From positions 32,699,828 through 32,763,827 of the forward strand of contig JBCNJP010000010.1 in the NCBI GenBank assembly GCA_039602395.1: a stretch of 64,000 bases of DNA. The letters run 5' to 3'. Position 1 is the first letter of the stretch. Each line of letters opens with the position of its first letter. The notes beneath the pieces were generated by a model. That model saw only the letters and a program-made list of their open reading frames with translations. It was not told the origin of the DNA and ran no database searches. Below are positions 1 through 9,706 of this stretch, one piece after another. Position numbers and translations under genes: made by a program. The stretch is from Deinandra increscens subsp. villosa. Its lineage: Eukaryota; Streptophyta; Magnoliopsida; Asterales; Asteraceae.

Positions 1-88
1 CTTAATGCTAAGGAAAAAGATGTATTTGGATGACTTATACGGGGAAGTAGATAAAGCCACACAAAGCAGCATTGACAATCCTGTTTAA

Positions 89-520
89 ATGCTTGAAGTT
101 AATAAAGATGGAAAGTTGGTAGTCTATAGAGCTGATGGGTCATTCACAAGGCATAGTACAGTTCCAAATCCAGAATGGAGTCAGGCTGACAAAGACCGAA
201 TCCATTTAATAATGACAACTAACAGGCTCCATATGGTTAAGAGAAAAGAGGTGACCAACTGGGAGTATAAGAAAGAAACATACATATATCACATTTTCAC
301 CAGTGAACATGGAGAGACAATTAGAAGCTTAGAAGATGCTCTAAATGGGCTTTTTGAAGTTGAGATACGAGTTATTTTCAGGATTGGTGATAGTGAGAGC
401 AGAATAGTGACACGAACCTATCATGAAGTCTCCTATGTCACAAGTCCAAATTTCGGTTACAAGCTATTGAAGAGGAGAACAATATGGGAACCGGATGAAC
501 TTAGCTGGAAAAAGAGTTGA
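89..520 (+). CDS. hypothetical protein, 143 aa, unassigned
   Basis: An open frame of 143 codons starts at an ATG 89 bases into the window and ends in TGA. The product is mixed alpha/beta in composition and hydrophilic, with many charged residues. I see no membrane segment, signal peptide, zinc finger or retroelement motif. It may be the last exon of a gene that begins outside the window, because an open stretch precedes the ATG. It lies about 570 bases from the end of the gene interrupted by element A and on the opposite strand. The word CCGGATGAACT at its end recurs in the diverged repeats at 720-850 and 14590-14845, so it may belong to an old mobile element. Function unknown. Confidence 0.35.
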   Translation: MLEVNKDGKLVVYRADGSFTRHSTVPNPEWSQADKDRIHLIMTTNRLHMVKRKEVTNWEYKKETYIYHIFTSEHGETIRSLEDALNGLFEVEIRVIFRIGDSESRIVTRTYHEVSYVTSPNFGYKLLKRRTIWEPDELSWKKS

Positions 521-994
521 TCCCTGTATTTTTGTAAAATTGCATGAGTTGTTCCAGTTTGTGTGTTAACATAGCAGACCTCCATTTTACTCATAACTGT
601 GATCTTACATGAAGTATATATTCATATGTTATGTTAGTATATGTTGGTATTTTGATATGGTATGATGAAATGATTTATAAACACGATAAATTTTACTTCT
701 TTAGAAAATTAGAATAAGAACAAAACCGGATGAACTACAATTCTCAGGAAGAAGAATTCATGAGGACTGAGAGAAGATGAACTAGAGTTCTTCAGGATGA
801 ACTGGATAAACTAGAGTTCTAAAGTTCTTCAGGATAGTTAACCAGTTCACAATAAAATAAAAATCACATCAGTTCACAATAAAATCTATTTGCAACAATC
901 AAATATAGAATAAAATCAACTTTAATGACTGAGATAAAATCTATCTACATTAATGGTTAACCAAAACAAAACATGAGGAATACTTAACAAAAAC

Positions 995-1040
<46 letters not shown>

Positions 1041-1093
1041 ATCTATATACAAAAATTTTCATCAGGATCCTACACAAATATCTATTTAACTAG
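521..1093. other. non-coding stretch with diverged GATGAACTAGAGTTCTTC repeats and a (TA)n tract
   Basis: No gene is visible. Positions 720-850 hold several imperfect copies of a word close to GATGAACTAGAGTTCTTCAG, each followed by AGGAT. The same family recurs at 14590-14845, beyond the right end of element A, so these belonged to the same pre-insertion locus. Positions 999-1038 are a pure (TA)n microsatellite. Confidence 0.6.
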
Positions 1094-1248
1094 CTAAGAC
1101 CTAGCATCCGACATATAGTCTTCATCATCAAAGAAGCTGCTGCTGTCTAGGTACCTCTCACCAGGCATCAACCTCCTCCTAAACAGATCATCGGAGGTGA
1201 AGGTGGAGTCCTGATCACGGATTAAGTAGAGTGACAGTTCTATCGTCG
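1094..1248 (-). pseudogene. 3' end of a gene split by element A (PB1-like domain protein, C-terminal part)
   Basis: Read on the minus strand, this stretch is open to a stop at 1094-1096 and encodes an acidic, serine-rich C-terminus. It is in phase with the coding sequence that stops abruptly at 13908 on the far side of element A, once the element and one copy of the duplicated GTCG are removed. It is therefore the displaced end of the last exon of the gene at 13908-14460. The split gene cannot make its normal C-terminus. Confidence 0.65.
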
Positions 1249-1724
1249 TGTTGGTCCTCACTGATCTTTATCAGTGCAAATGAAGGTGTTGTGAGAAGAA
1301 AACCAAAGAAATAACAACAATAGATGATTCTCAATAGCTAAAATGGTTTTCTAGCATTGAACAATCACAACATGAACCAAAGATTGATAAGAGATGATTA
1401 CAAGCTACAAAAATAGTAAAAAATGCTCCTAGCCGTCACCAAAACTCACCAATAAACGATTTCTTGTATTAGGGTTCACCAATGTTGAGAAAGTTTCAAA
1501 AGGCTGCACATAGGCGGCTTATATATACTGTCCAGTGAACAGTTTCGCTGGCAGTTTCGCTGGCCAAGCGAAACTGTCACTGAGACAGTCTAAACTAGGT
1601 ACCGAGCGAAACTACAGTTTCGCTCGGTAGTTTCGCTAGCCTACCAAAAGACAACATTACAAATGAAACTAAACTATACAAACAAGCTAAACAAAACAAC
1701 GAATTCCTCCCTACATGATCTTCA
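1249..1724 (-). repeat. 3' LTR of element A
   Basis: This is the 476-bp left LTR. It is preceded on the coding strand by a purine tract and differs from 13432-13907 at about four bases. It contains the promoter-type array of AGCGAAACT words (1541-1636) and the TATA sequence (1519-1528), as in the other LTR. Confidence 0.95.
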
Positions 1725-1746
1725 ATATTCCCCCTAGGGAGGGATT
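1725..1746 (-). other. polypurine tract of element A
   Basis: On the minus strand a run rich in G and A (core CTAGGGGGAATAT) directly abuts the TGAAGATC start of the 3' LTR. Such a tract primes plus-strand DNA synthesis in LTR retroelements. Confidence 0.8.
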
Positions 1747-1760
1747 CAGCCTCTTGATCT

Positions 1761-2543
1761 TCATTTGTCAGCTCCGGCTTCACTTGGGCTTGGCATCTTG
1801 TTCAAATCAGTTTCCCCCAAAACGTTGGACACTTCAGCTACGGGGATTTCAGTCTCTGGTTCCCCCAAAACGGTTGACATGTCAGCAACGGGGACTTCAG
1901 TCTCTGGTTCCTCCACAACAACTGGTTCATCAGCAACCGGAACCTCAGCAGGCTTCACAACCTTTTCAGAAGATTCTCCAAGTCCGCTCCATGTTTTGTT
2001 CATTCTGTTTGCTAGATCCCTGTCCTCTTCCATTCTCTCTTCACCTTCCCTGACTTTCTCTGCTAAATCCCGTATCTCTTTGATAATCCCTCTGGCTTTG
2101 TTGGCTACCCTCACAAACAGGTTAGCTTCTTCAACAGTGTCGTCTCCTGCCCCACATCTGATAGGATTTTCACATAGAGTCTTCAAATCATCATTACTGA
2201 AGGAGAATACTTCCATGGGGTCAAACAATCTAATCTCATCATTTTCTCCTATTCTTATCACAGCTTCCCCGGTTTGGTTGTCATAGAACCACTTTTTGAA
2301 ATTTTGCAGCCTTGACGGTTCTTGATCTGGTATTCTGATCCTGCTCATTGTCTTTGCTGGCTTGAATTTAAGATGAACTTTGGGCTTCCCTGTTGCCTCA
2401 TCAATTTCAGTCTTAGACTTAATTCTTTGACCTTTCATGTATCCAAAAGACACGAAGTCGTCTTTTGCAGCTTGCTGCAAATTTTTCTGCAAGTTGCCAG
2501 CCCTTTCACTTTTATCTGCATCAATTAAGGGAAGCTTAGACAA
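1761..2543 (-). CDS. distal part of the env-position ORF of element A, 260 aa
   Basis: This reading frame continues the 620-codon ORF at 2549-4411 after a frame change at a run of nine C (2608-2616; G on the coding strand). The product has a charged central helix region around residues 120-170 that looks like coiled coil. The C-terminal tail is acidic, with imperfect repeats of the type EPETE(V/I)PVA. I see no membrane anchor or cleavage site of a true envelope protein. The ATG is probably not a real start, as the frame is open upstream of it. Separate translation of this part is therefore doubtful. The frame ends just before the polypurine tract. Confidence 0.7.
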   Translation of the reverse strand: MSKLPLIDADKSERAGNLQKNLQQAAKDDFVSFGYMKGQRIKSKTEIDEATGKPKVHLKFKPAKTMSRIRIPDQEPSRLQNFKKWFYDNQTGEAVIRIGENDEIRLFDPMEVFSFSNDDLKTLCENPIRCGAGDDTVEEANLFVRVANKARGIIKEIRDLAEKVREGEERMEEDRDLANRMNKTWSGLGESSEKVVKPAEVPVADEPVVVEEPETEVPVADMSTVLGEPETEIPVAEVSNVLGETDLNKMPSPSEAGADK

Positions 2544-2548
2544 CCTTC

Positions 2549-4411
2549 TTAGATCCCATCTGGGCAGGGTCTTGAACTTGTCACGTTTGTGAAGATATGA
2601 AATGCTACCCCCCCCCTTCTCTTAATCATGAAACCACGAACGACTGAATTGAATTTCCAGCTTATAATTTGACTATCAGACTCTTTTCTTCTGGGTTGAG
2701 AGATGTTTTGGAATAGAGGAGTCTGATCCACAAGCTCAGGTTTTGTGAACCATTCGTCTCTGTTTAAGTTAATAATCTCTTCACTGACCGAGCTGATCTT
2801 CGCCTGATAAGTAAGTGAGTTTTCTTTCAAATAATAGTCTGCAGGCTCGGAAAGAACATCAACTTCACCCTCTTCATCGCTTTCGTCAATAAGATGGAGA
2901 AATTTAGCCTGGACGATCTCAGGCTGTGGGTGCTCTGTTTCAACACTAAACAGATTTGCATCACTGACATTGATAGCATCCAAATCTTCAGCATTGGGGG
3001 CTCCACTATCATCAGCCTCATTCACACCTGTTCCACTTCCTCCGACTCCACCAGATCCACTACCTCCTGCTCTACCAGCTTCACCAGAACCACTGCCTCC
3101 AGCTGCTCCAGATGTATCCTTTAAGATGTCACCAATTGACTCGATCTCAGCATCACTCATTTGACCTGGCATGTTCAGATGCTTCTTAATTTCGTTCATC
3201 TCTACAACCAAAAATTTGATCAACGAAGATTGTTTAGCAATGATCTCGTTCATGTTTTTGATCTGAGCATCTTTCTCCTTTTCTCTGATTTCAGAATTAA
3301 CCAGTTTGGTCTTGATCATACCCAATTCATTAGCCAGGGAGGTATTTACACCTCTGATTACATCTTCATCCAGTTCAGCCCTGGGGTCAACCCTTCTCTT
3401 CTTGACAGCCGGTACTTCTTCTTCAGCAGTAGCAGTACGTTTCTGCTTTGATCTTCTTTGGAGCTGGGCCATTTCTTCAATTTCGTCTTCAATTTCATCA
3501 GCTGGTTCCTTTGTCGAGCTTCTAACATACTGCTTTCTTTTTCCTTTTACATTTTCACTTTCCTTACCATCAGATCTTCTCTTTTTCTCATCTTCAATCA
3601 GTTTTTTGATGTAATCATACCTTTTCTCAGGATACATATGTTTCAGCAGGTAAGTGGTGTACCCTGAGAAATCAGCTATCTTTGCCGCACAGTCGGACAG
3701 GATTCTAGGATGCATAGGATTAACAATGAGAGCCACGCTCTGCTTTGGCAATTCTGGCTCAAGATGTTCTATAATCATTTCCAAGAACCTTGGATACAAT
3801 AGCCATCTAGACTTCTTCAGAGCTTGAATATTTGCTGCCATCGCGTCGAAAATCCTTTGAGGAATGTTTGCCTTCTTGCCTCTACACACCAATAACATAG
3901 CTTCAGCCCAAATCAGGTTCAAACCGTCTGATCCACCTTTTCTGTCGTCAAGGCAAGAAATGAAGACGTGGGCAATGTATCTCCATTCTTTTGACAACAA
4001 GGACTTCTTAATTTCCTTCTTATTCTTCCACAACTCTCCGCCTTCATATCCCATGTCGCGTTCAACACCCCTCAGCACTTCCAGATCTTTCAACTTTGTA
4101 ACATTACCGACATCTTCTTCTAATTTAAGTGCTTCGGCGATTATTTTCATAGTAATAACAATATCTTTCTTCATGACCTGAGCACGGATACACTCTGGTT
4201 TCGATTTAACATCGTACTCGGCAGTGAGCCAGAATTCTTTAATGTGTCTTTCGTCGATGATCGGCGAGTAAGAAATTGCGTGAGAGATACACGACTGTTT
4301 CAACCACGCGATACAATCTCTAAATCCAATAGATTTGTCAGTGCTGTCATCCAGATATGCCGTAACGTTGCTCCGAGGATCATGCTTTAAATCTGACATG
4401 TTTCTGCACAT
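2549..4411 (-). CDS. env-position ORF of element A (plant retrotransposon ORF of unknown function), 620 aa
   Basis: This large ORF lies between pol and the 3' LTR, where many Sireviruses carry an envelope-like gene. The N-terminal 250 residues form a globular, helix-rich domain of the kind annotated as putative plant transposon protein. Around residues 270-345 there is a lysine-rich stretch that could be a nuclear signal. About 355-420 is a likely coiled coil, and 435-465 is a glycine/serine linker. No signal peptide or membrane segment is apparent, which argues against a classical envelope protein. The frame is lost near its end at the nine-base homopolymer 2608-2616, beyond which the protein is out of frame. 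Expression would need splicing or readthrough, since it is 2.5 kb downstream of pol. Confidence 0.8.
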   Translation of the reverse strand: MCRNMSDLKHDPRSNVTAYLDDSTDKSIGFRDCIAWLKQSCISHAISYSPIIDERHIKEFWLTAEYDVKSKPECIRAQVMKKDIVITMKIIAEALKLEEDVGNVTKLKDLEVLRGVERDMGYEGGELWKNKKEIKKSLLSKEWRYIAHVFISCLDDRKGGSDGLNLIWAEAMLLVCRGKKANIPQRIFDAMAANIQALKKSRWLLYPRFLEMIIEHLEPELPKQSVALIVNPMHPRILSDCAAKIADFSGYTTYLLKHMYPEKRYDYIKKLIEDEKKRRSDGKESENVKGKRKQYVRSSTKEPADEIEDEIEEMAQLQRRSKQKRTATAEEEVPAVKKRRVDPRAELDEDVIRGVNTSLANELGMIKTKLVNSEIREKEKDAQIKNMNEIIAKQSSLIKFLVVEMNEIKKHLNMPGQMSDAEIESIGDILKDTSGAAGGSGSGEAGRAGGSGSGGVGGSGTGVNEADDSGAPNAEDLDAINVSDANLFSVETEHPQPEIVQAKFLHLIDESDEEGEVDVLSEPADYYLKENSLTYQAKISSVSEEIINLNRDEWFTKPELVDQTPLFQNISQPRRKESDSQIISWKFNSVVRGFMIKRRGGVAFHIFTNVTSSRPCPDGI

Positions 4412-4486
4412 GAAACCGAGAGCTTGTAAGTAAAACCGAACTTACATTAAATTAAATTAAGTTTAAATTTAAAATAAAAAAAAATG

Positions 4487-4790
4487 ATAGTTTCGCTGCG
4501 AAATTATTGTTTCGCTAAGAGGCCATAAAGTCGCACACGGCGAAATAAACAGATTCGCGACAATGATCTTGGCGACACTGACCAGGTCAGTTTCGCCGAG
4601 ACACTGCAGTTTCGCTGCGATACTGCAGTTTCGCGGAGGGCGAAACAGCAGTTTCGCTGGCAATCACGGCGACACTGTCAGCGAAACTTGGGCATGATCG
4701 CTGACAGTTTCGCTCGTGACTGGTGAACTTTCGTTCAATTTCGCTTGACGAACCAGCAGTTTCGCTGGACGCGACCTTTCAAATTCAAAC
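4487..4790. repeat. AGTTTCGCT array 1 in the pol-to-env spacer of element A
   Basis: Roughly a dozen copies of AGTTTCGCT or close variants lie in 300 bases just upstream (element sense) of the env-position ORF. The palindromic word TGAACTTTCGTTCA occurs in near-identical form around 4726-4740. Spacing is irregular, so this is a word-rich array and not a simple tandem repeat. Confidence 0.8.
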
Positions 4791-5059
4791 TTCCGGAAAT
4801 CGATTTTAAGTCCAGTTTTCGCATACAAATCAACAGTTATGTGAATGCAACATCCAAGCAATCACAAAATGTGTCCGAAATAGTTTAAAACAACTGAAAA
4901 AGGTTGCCGATGATTCTCTTTTAGCGCCGACTCACACAAAACCCAAAAATCTTGAGGATTCGGAAGCGGTTTCGGGTGATAGACGAGATGAAACGACCGG
5001 TAATGCATTTACCTTAAACGAAACCGATTCAAGCGAGGAAGAGATGTAACAGTTTGAGC

Positions 5060-5340
5060 GAATTTGGGAGTTTCGCGAGTGAGTTTAGGGTTTGCAGGGT
5101 TTTCTCGGAAAGGTTAGGGTTGAGGTGAAAGTGACCGAATATCTCGAGGAAGGGTATAAATATCTTGGCAACTTCGCTCGTAGTTTCGCTGAGGCGAAAC
5201 AATAGTTTCGCCGGAGCGAAGAAATATATTCGCTCGAAGGAATGATCAACCAGATTAATTTCGCCGATAACGAAAGAATAAGTTCGCAGAGAGCATGTAC
5301 GGCGAAACTAACATGGCAAAACAGTAGTTTCGCTGAAACC
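5060..5340. repeat. AGTTTCGCT array 2 in the pol-to-env spacer of element A
   Basis: About ten copies of the TTTCGC word in both orientations, many as GCGAAAC or GTTTCGC, some with the variant TTTCGCCG. It is separated from array 1 by about 270 bases with few copies. Confidence 0.75.
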
Positions 5341-5819
5341 CTAAAATTTCAAATTTTGACCCGTTTCAGATTTTGAACTTTTGAAATTCCGACGAACACA
5401 CACAAATCATCAAACTATTCACAAAGTATCGATCATATAAAAAATAACGCAGAAAGAAAAATCTTTTTGAGCTTTTCAAGAGTAAGTAAAAATAACTATA
5501 CAAGCAGATTCTAATTTAATTTTGAGAAAGATCCCAACGTGAGATCACATCAACCGATACGCATCATACACATTTCAATTTCAATTTTAATCAGCATGTA
5601 AGTCAAGCAGATCCCGAATGCATCATTTTGATATTAAGCATGCACTAATAGTATTTAACATTTTTGGATATGCTTAAGGTAAATTAATCATGCACTGATC
5701 ACCCAGCTTCACTCTATCAAAGACGTTAACAAATCATCATATTTATCATGATTTTTCTCTTTTTTTTTAATTCTTTTGAGATAAGCGTTCATGATGTTTC
5801 ATGCAAAAATAAAGCAGAA

Positions 5820-6057
5820 CCCTAAGTGAACAGCAATCAGGTCGGCCGCAAAGCACGCAGAGAAAGCCCGATGCACTTAGGAAAATAAAAAATGGAAAAG
5901 AAAGCAGAAATCGTATATATCAACAACAATCAGGTCGGCTTGTGGGCACGCAGAGAGAGTCCGATGATATATACTAAACACCAAGAAAATAAAGAAGAAA
6001 CTCAATCAGCAGGTGATCAGGTCGGCCGCCTAGGCACGTAGAGAAGACCCACTGAGT
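5820..6057 (-). other. three tandem stem-loop modules with a conserved core
   Basis: Three units share a core (on the plus strand CAGGTCGGC, then GCACG(C/T)AGAGA, then a CCGATG-like end) but are closed by different flanking stems. Unit 1 is closed by CCTAAGTG (5821-5828) and CACTTAGG (5874-5881). Unit 2 is closed by GTATATATC (5913-5921) and GATATATAC (5966-5974). Unit 3 is closed more weakly by ACTCA (6000-6004) and TGAGT (6053-6057). Different sequences with kept pairing indicate selection on RNA or DNA structure. The units lie between pol and the env-position ORF, in the transcript of element A. Role unknown; see findings. Confidence 0.7.
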
Positions 6058-6597
6058 CGAGTGTAAAAATGGCATAAAGCCTTATTTGCAAAGCATGCGT
6101 ACATCAGAACATCTCTTAATATCAGAATCATTGCAACACTTATCCAGAAATGAAAACTAGAGCAAATCAGGCAAGCGTTATGTTTATATCCTACTCATAG
6201 ATATCATATTAGGCATACACACCCAAAAATCATACAAGCACAATACAGCCTTTATTTTTACTCTATCCATGGCAGATAACGCAGGTTGATATACTATCAT
6301 TTCTCACAAGGTCGGATCAATTTCTCAATTTTGTTTTTGAAATTATTTATATACCAAATTTTCTGATGACTTCAATTTTCCCCCAAAATCCACAAATACT
6401 CTATTTTTGGATTTTCAATAAAGAAATTAAAAACAAAAACAAAAGTGATATGATCGATACTTGACACAAAGTTGACAGACGCTTGAAAGGAGACACCTTT
6501 TCGAAGAGAAGGTTTTGACAGGAAATCCGCTTCGAATACATGAGTGAAATGAGATCATTTGAGAAAGATTTCATGAAATTTAAGTAGTTTAGTGTGA

Positions 6598-6905
6598 TTT
6601 ACCCCCAATTCCCCCACAAGACAACAGTAAGGACATCAAAAAGCATTTATGAGAAAATTGCAAGGTAAATGAGACTAAAATACTCCCCTGATCATATTCA
6701 TATGACAAATGGGCAAAAATCATTTGAGGAGGACTACGTGATCATTAATTTCTTGATTTCAACAGATTCAACTCCAACAATCACCTGATTCAAGACAAAA
6801 TGAAATTAGCATTCAGGTTTAAACAAAGCAATCTTAAGATGAGGTAAATTTAAAAGAGTTTTTACAAAAAGGTTTATTTTATCCCCCCTTTTTTTTTATT
6901 TACCA
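6598..6905 (-). other. internal polypurine-like tracts after pol of element A
   Basis: On the coding strand several G-rich purine tracts follow the pol stop: one with nine A then six G (6884-6901), one with CAGGGGAGT near 6691, and two runs of five G near 6601-6618. Sireviruses are known for multiple polypurine tracts, and these fit that pattern. Their use as extra primers is inference. Confidence 0.5.
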
Positions 6906-6910
6906 AAAAT

Positions 6911-9706
6911 TTAAAAGGATATCATGCCCAGCATTTTAATAAGCTCATAAAAGCGGGGTTTATCAAAAGTTTTTGTGAAAATATCAGCTTTCTGGGCCTT
7001 GGTTTCAATGGGGATAACATCAATGAACCCTTTTTCCTGAGCATCTCGGATTGCATGAATTCGTGTTTCGATATGTTTTGTTCTGGAATGGTGGATCGGA
7101 TTCTTGGAGATTCCAACAACAGCTTCGTTGTCACAGAACAACGGTGTGTGGAGAAAGTTGATTCCATAGTCCATCATCTCGTGTTGAATCCACAGAACTT
7201 GACAGCAGCAACTGGAGGCGGCAATGTATTCGGCTTCGCCTGTAGATAAGGAGACAGTTGTTTGCTTCTTGCTTTGCCACGAAACCAAACATTCCCCCAG
7301 AAACTGACATCCTCCAGAAACAGACTTTCTATCCAGTTTGCATCCTCCGTGATCACTGTCTGAATATGAATTAAGCTCAAAACTTCCACCCTTAGGGTAC
7401 CATAATCCCAATCTTGATGAGCCCTTCAAATAACGGAAGATTCGCTTGACCGCCTTTTCGTGAGATTCCCTTGGATCAGCTTGATAGCGAGCACAGTAAC
7501 ACACAGCAAAAGTGATATCCGGACGACTGGCTGTGAGATACATGAGAGACCCAATCATTGATCGATAAAGTTTCTGGTCAACCCGCTTTCCTTCACTGTC
7601 GGGAGTCAAACATGTCTGAGATGTGAAGGGAGTAAGTTCAGCTGAGGCGTCGTTCATCTTGAATTTCTTCAGAATCTCCAGAATGTACTTTTCTTGATGA
7701 ATAAGAATCCCGTCAGGCTTTTGTTCCACCTGCAACCCAAGGAAGAAACACATCTTCCCCATCATACTCATTTCGAATTTTTCTTTCATCACTTCTTCAA
7801 ACTCGCGACAGAGCTTCTCATTTGTTGAACCAAAAATTATGTCGTCTACATATACTTGAACGATCAGCACTTCACCGTTGACCTCTCTTGTAAATAACGT
7901 CATGTCGATAGATCCACGTGTAAAGCCTTTTCCCAAAAGATATTCAGTCAAAGTCTCGTACCAGATTCTGGGAGCCTGATGTAGACCATAGAGAGATTTA
8001 TCGAGCTTGTACACTTTGTCAGGAAATTCATGATCTTCAAAGCCAGGAGGTTGATTCACATAGATTTCTTCATCAATGTCCCCATATAAGAAAGCGCACT
8101 TAACGTCCATTTGGTACACCTTGAAATCCTTGTGTGCAGCATGAGCCAGGAAAATGCGAATGGCCTCAATACGTGCAACAGGTGCAAACACTTCAGTATA
8201 ATCAATGCCTTCTTCTTGATAGAAACCTTGAACCACGAGTCTAGACTTGTTTCTGATTACAATACCTCTATCATCTGGTTTGTTCCTGAATACCCACTTT
8301 GTACCGATTGGAACCTTGTTTTCTGGAAGATCCACGAGTTGCCAGACCTTCAGCTTTCTGAATTGTTGTAGCTCAGACTGCATAGAGTCCACCCAACTTG
8401 GATCTGCTAAAGCTTCCTCTACATTTTTAGGAACGATCTGAGACAGAAAACACGCGAACAAGCATTCATTTATCAATCCAGACTGATGACGAGTCCTCAC
8501 TCCATCCGTAATAGAACCAATGACGAGGTCATGTGGATGATCTTTTATGGTTTTGAAATTTGAGTCAATGTGGAGGGGTGCGGGTTCGGAGGTTTGAGGT
8601 AATTCATGAGATGAAGATGGACAGTCGGGTTGATGCGTAGGTTGTGAGGGAGAGGATGGACAGTCGGGTTGATGCGTAGGTTGTGAGGGAGAGGATGGGT
8701 TGTGTTGAATTTCGGAGTGAGGGGTGATAACGACAAGAGGAGGATTATCATTTGCTTCAGCCAGAATAGGAAGATTGAATGACTTGAACAAAGTGTCTGA
8801 ATCATAAAACCATTCTGGTCCAGATCCGGTGTTGGGAGTGTTTGATTCTTGCCAGTCAACATAGTAGGATTCCTGCACAATGCGAGTACGTTTGTTATAA
8901 ACTCTATAAGCTTTTTGAGAAGAAGAATACCCCATAAAGAAACACTCGTCAGAGACGGCTCCAAATTTCGTAATTTGAGCTTCGGTATTCAGCAGTGTGC
9001 ACGAACATCCAAATGGCTTAAAGAAATCAATCAGTGGCTTCCTTCCATGATACAGCTCATAAGACGTCTTCATCTTATCTTTCACGATTAAGACGCGGTT
9101 CAGCACATAGGACGCACAGTTCACAGCTTCAGCCCAGAAGATAATCGGCAGCTTTGATTCTATCAGCATGGTTCGAGCAGCTTCCACGAGTGTGCGATTC
9201 TTTCTTTCAGCAACTCCATTCTGCTGCGGTGTTCTTGCAGCACTGTATTGTCGAAGAATCCCTTTGTTTGCGCAGAAGGAATCAAAGATCTGATTACGAA
9301 ATTCAGTGCCATTGTCGCTTCTGATTGCCTTGACTTTCTTGCTTCTGGAGCTTTCCACGGACAGGATAATGTTCTGTAAAGCTTCAGCCGTGTCGCTCTT
9401 TTGCTTCAAGAACCTAACCCAAGAGTACCTGGAATAATCATCAGTGACAACAAGACAGTAAGATCTTTTTCCCAAACTTGGGACACTAATCGGTCCAAAT
9501 AAATCAGTATGGAGCAATTCTAAGGGACTTGAAATGGAATTTTCAACTTTTGACTTATGTGGCTTCTTATGTTGTTTTCCTTTAGCACATGAAAGACATT
9601 TTTCAACGACAGAAAAATCTTTGAATGGAAGACCTCGGACCAAATTGTTTTTGACAAGATTATTTAAAATTTTGAAGTTTATGTGTCCTAAACGTCTATG
9701 CCACAA
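6911..9706 (-). CDS. pol of element A: integrase, reverse transcriptase, RNase H (931 aa)
   Basis: The ORF begins in the pre-integrase zinc-binding domain (HRRLGH, then CLSCAKGK near residue 38). The integrase core follows, with acidic residues in HTDLFGP, in RSDNGTEF and in the E of NGVAERKNRT. A proline/serine-rich linker has a 13-residue unit (PSSPSQPTHQPDC) repeated in tandem around residues 340-370. Reverse transcriptase follows with VYQMDVKCAFLYG, SLYGLHQAPR and the active-site box YVDDIIFG. RNase H carries SDSDHGG, STGEAEY and CDNEA. The order integrase-RT-RNaseH is diagnostic of copia. The first residues belong to the frame of the 155-codon ORF upstream, from which it is separated by a single frameshift near 9700-9740, so the ATG is not a true start. 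Confidence 0.95.
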   Translation of the reverse strand: MWHRRLGHINFKILNNLVKNNLVRGLPFKDFSVVEKCLSCAKGKQHKKPHKSKVENSISSPLELLHTDLFGPISVPSLGKRSYCLVVTDDYSRYSWVRFLKQKSDTAEALQNIILSVESSRSKKVKAIRSDNGTEFRNQIFDSFCANKGILRQYSAARTPQQNGVAERKNRTLVEAARTMLIESKLPIIFWAEAVNCASYVLNRVLIVKDKMKTSYELYHGRKPLIDFFKPFGCSCTLLNTEAQITKFGAVSDECFFMGYSSSQKAYRVYNKRTRIVQESYYVDWQESNTPNTGSGPEWFYDSDTLFKSFNLPILAEANDNPPLVVITPHSEIQHNPSSPSQPTHQPDCPSSPSQPTHQPDCPSSSHELPQTSEPAPLHIDSNFKTIKDHPHDLVIGSITDGVRTRHQSGLINECLFACFLSQIVPKNVEEALADPSWVDSMQSELQQFRKLKVWQLVDLPENKVPIGTKWVFRNKPDDRGIVIRNKSRLVVQGFYQEEGIDYTEVFAPVARIEAIRIFLAHAAHKDFKVYQMDVKCAFLYGDIDEEIYVNQPPGFEDHEFPDKVYKLDKSLYGLHQAPRIWYETLTEYLLGKGFTRGSIDMTLFTREVNGEVLIVQVYVDDIIFGSTNEKLCREFEEVMKEKFEMSMMGKMCFFLGLQVEQKPDGILIHQEKYILEILKKFKMNDASAELTPFTSQTCLTPDSEGKRVDQKLYRSMIGSLMYLTASRPDITFAVCYCARYQADPRESHEKAVKRIFRYLKGSSRLGLWYPKGGSFELNSYSDSDHGGCKLDRKSVSGGCQFLGECLVSWQSKKQTTVSLSTGEAEYIAASSCCCQVLWIQHEMMDYGINFLHTPLFCDNEAVVGISKNPIHHSRTKHIETRIHAIRDAQEKGFIDVIPIETKAQKADIFTKTFDKPRFYELIKMLGMISF

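Noticed and set aside
2894..4181. Plus-strand open frames opposite the env-position ORF
   Set aside because: They follow the codon shadow of the long minus-strand ORF and show no domain.
6690..6705. ATACTCCCCTGATCA shared with 60592-60606
   Set aside because: A single 15-base match without extended similarity; chance or a common purine-tract word is enough to explain it.
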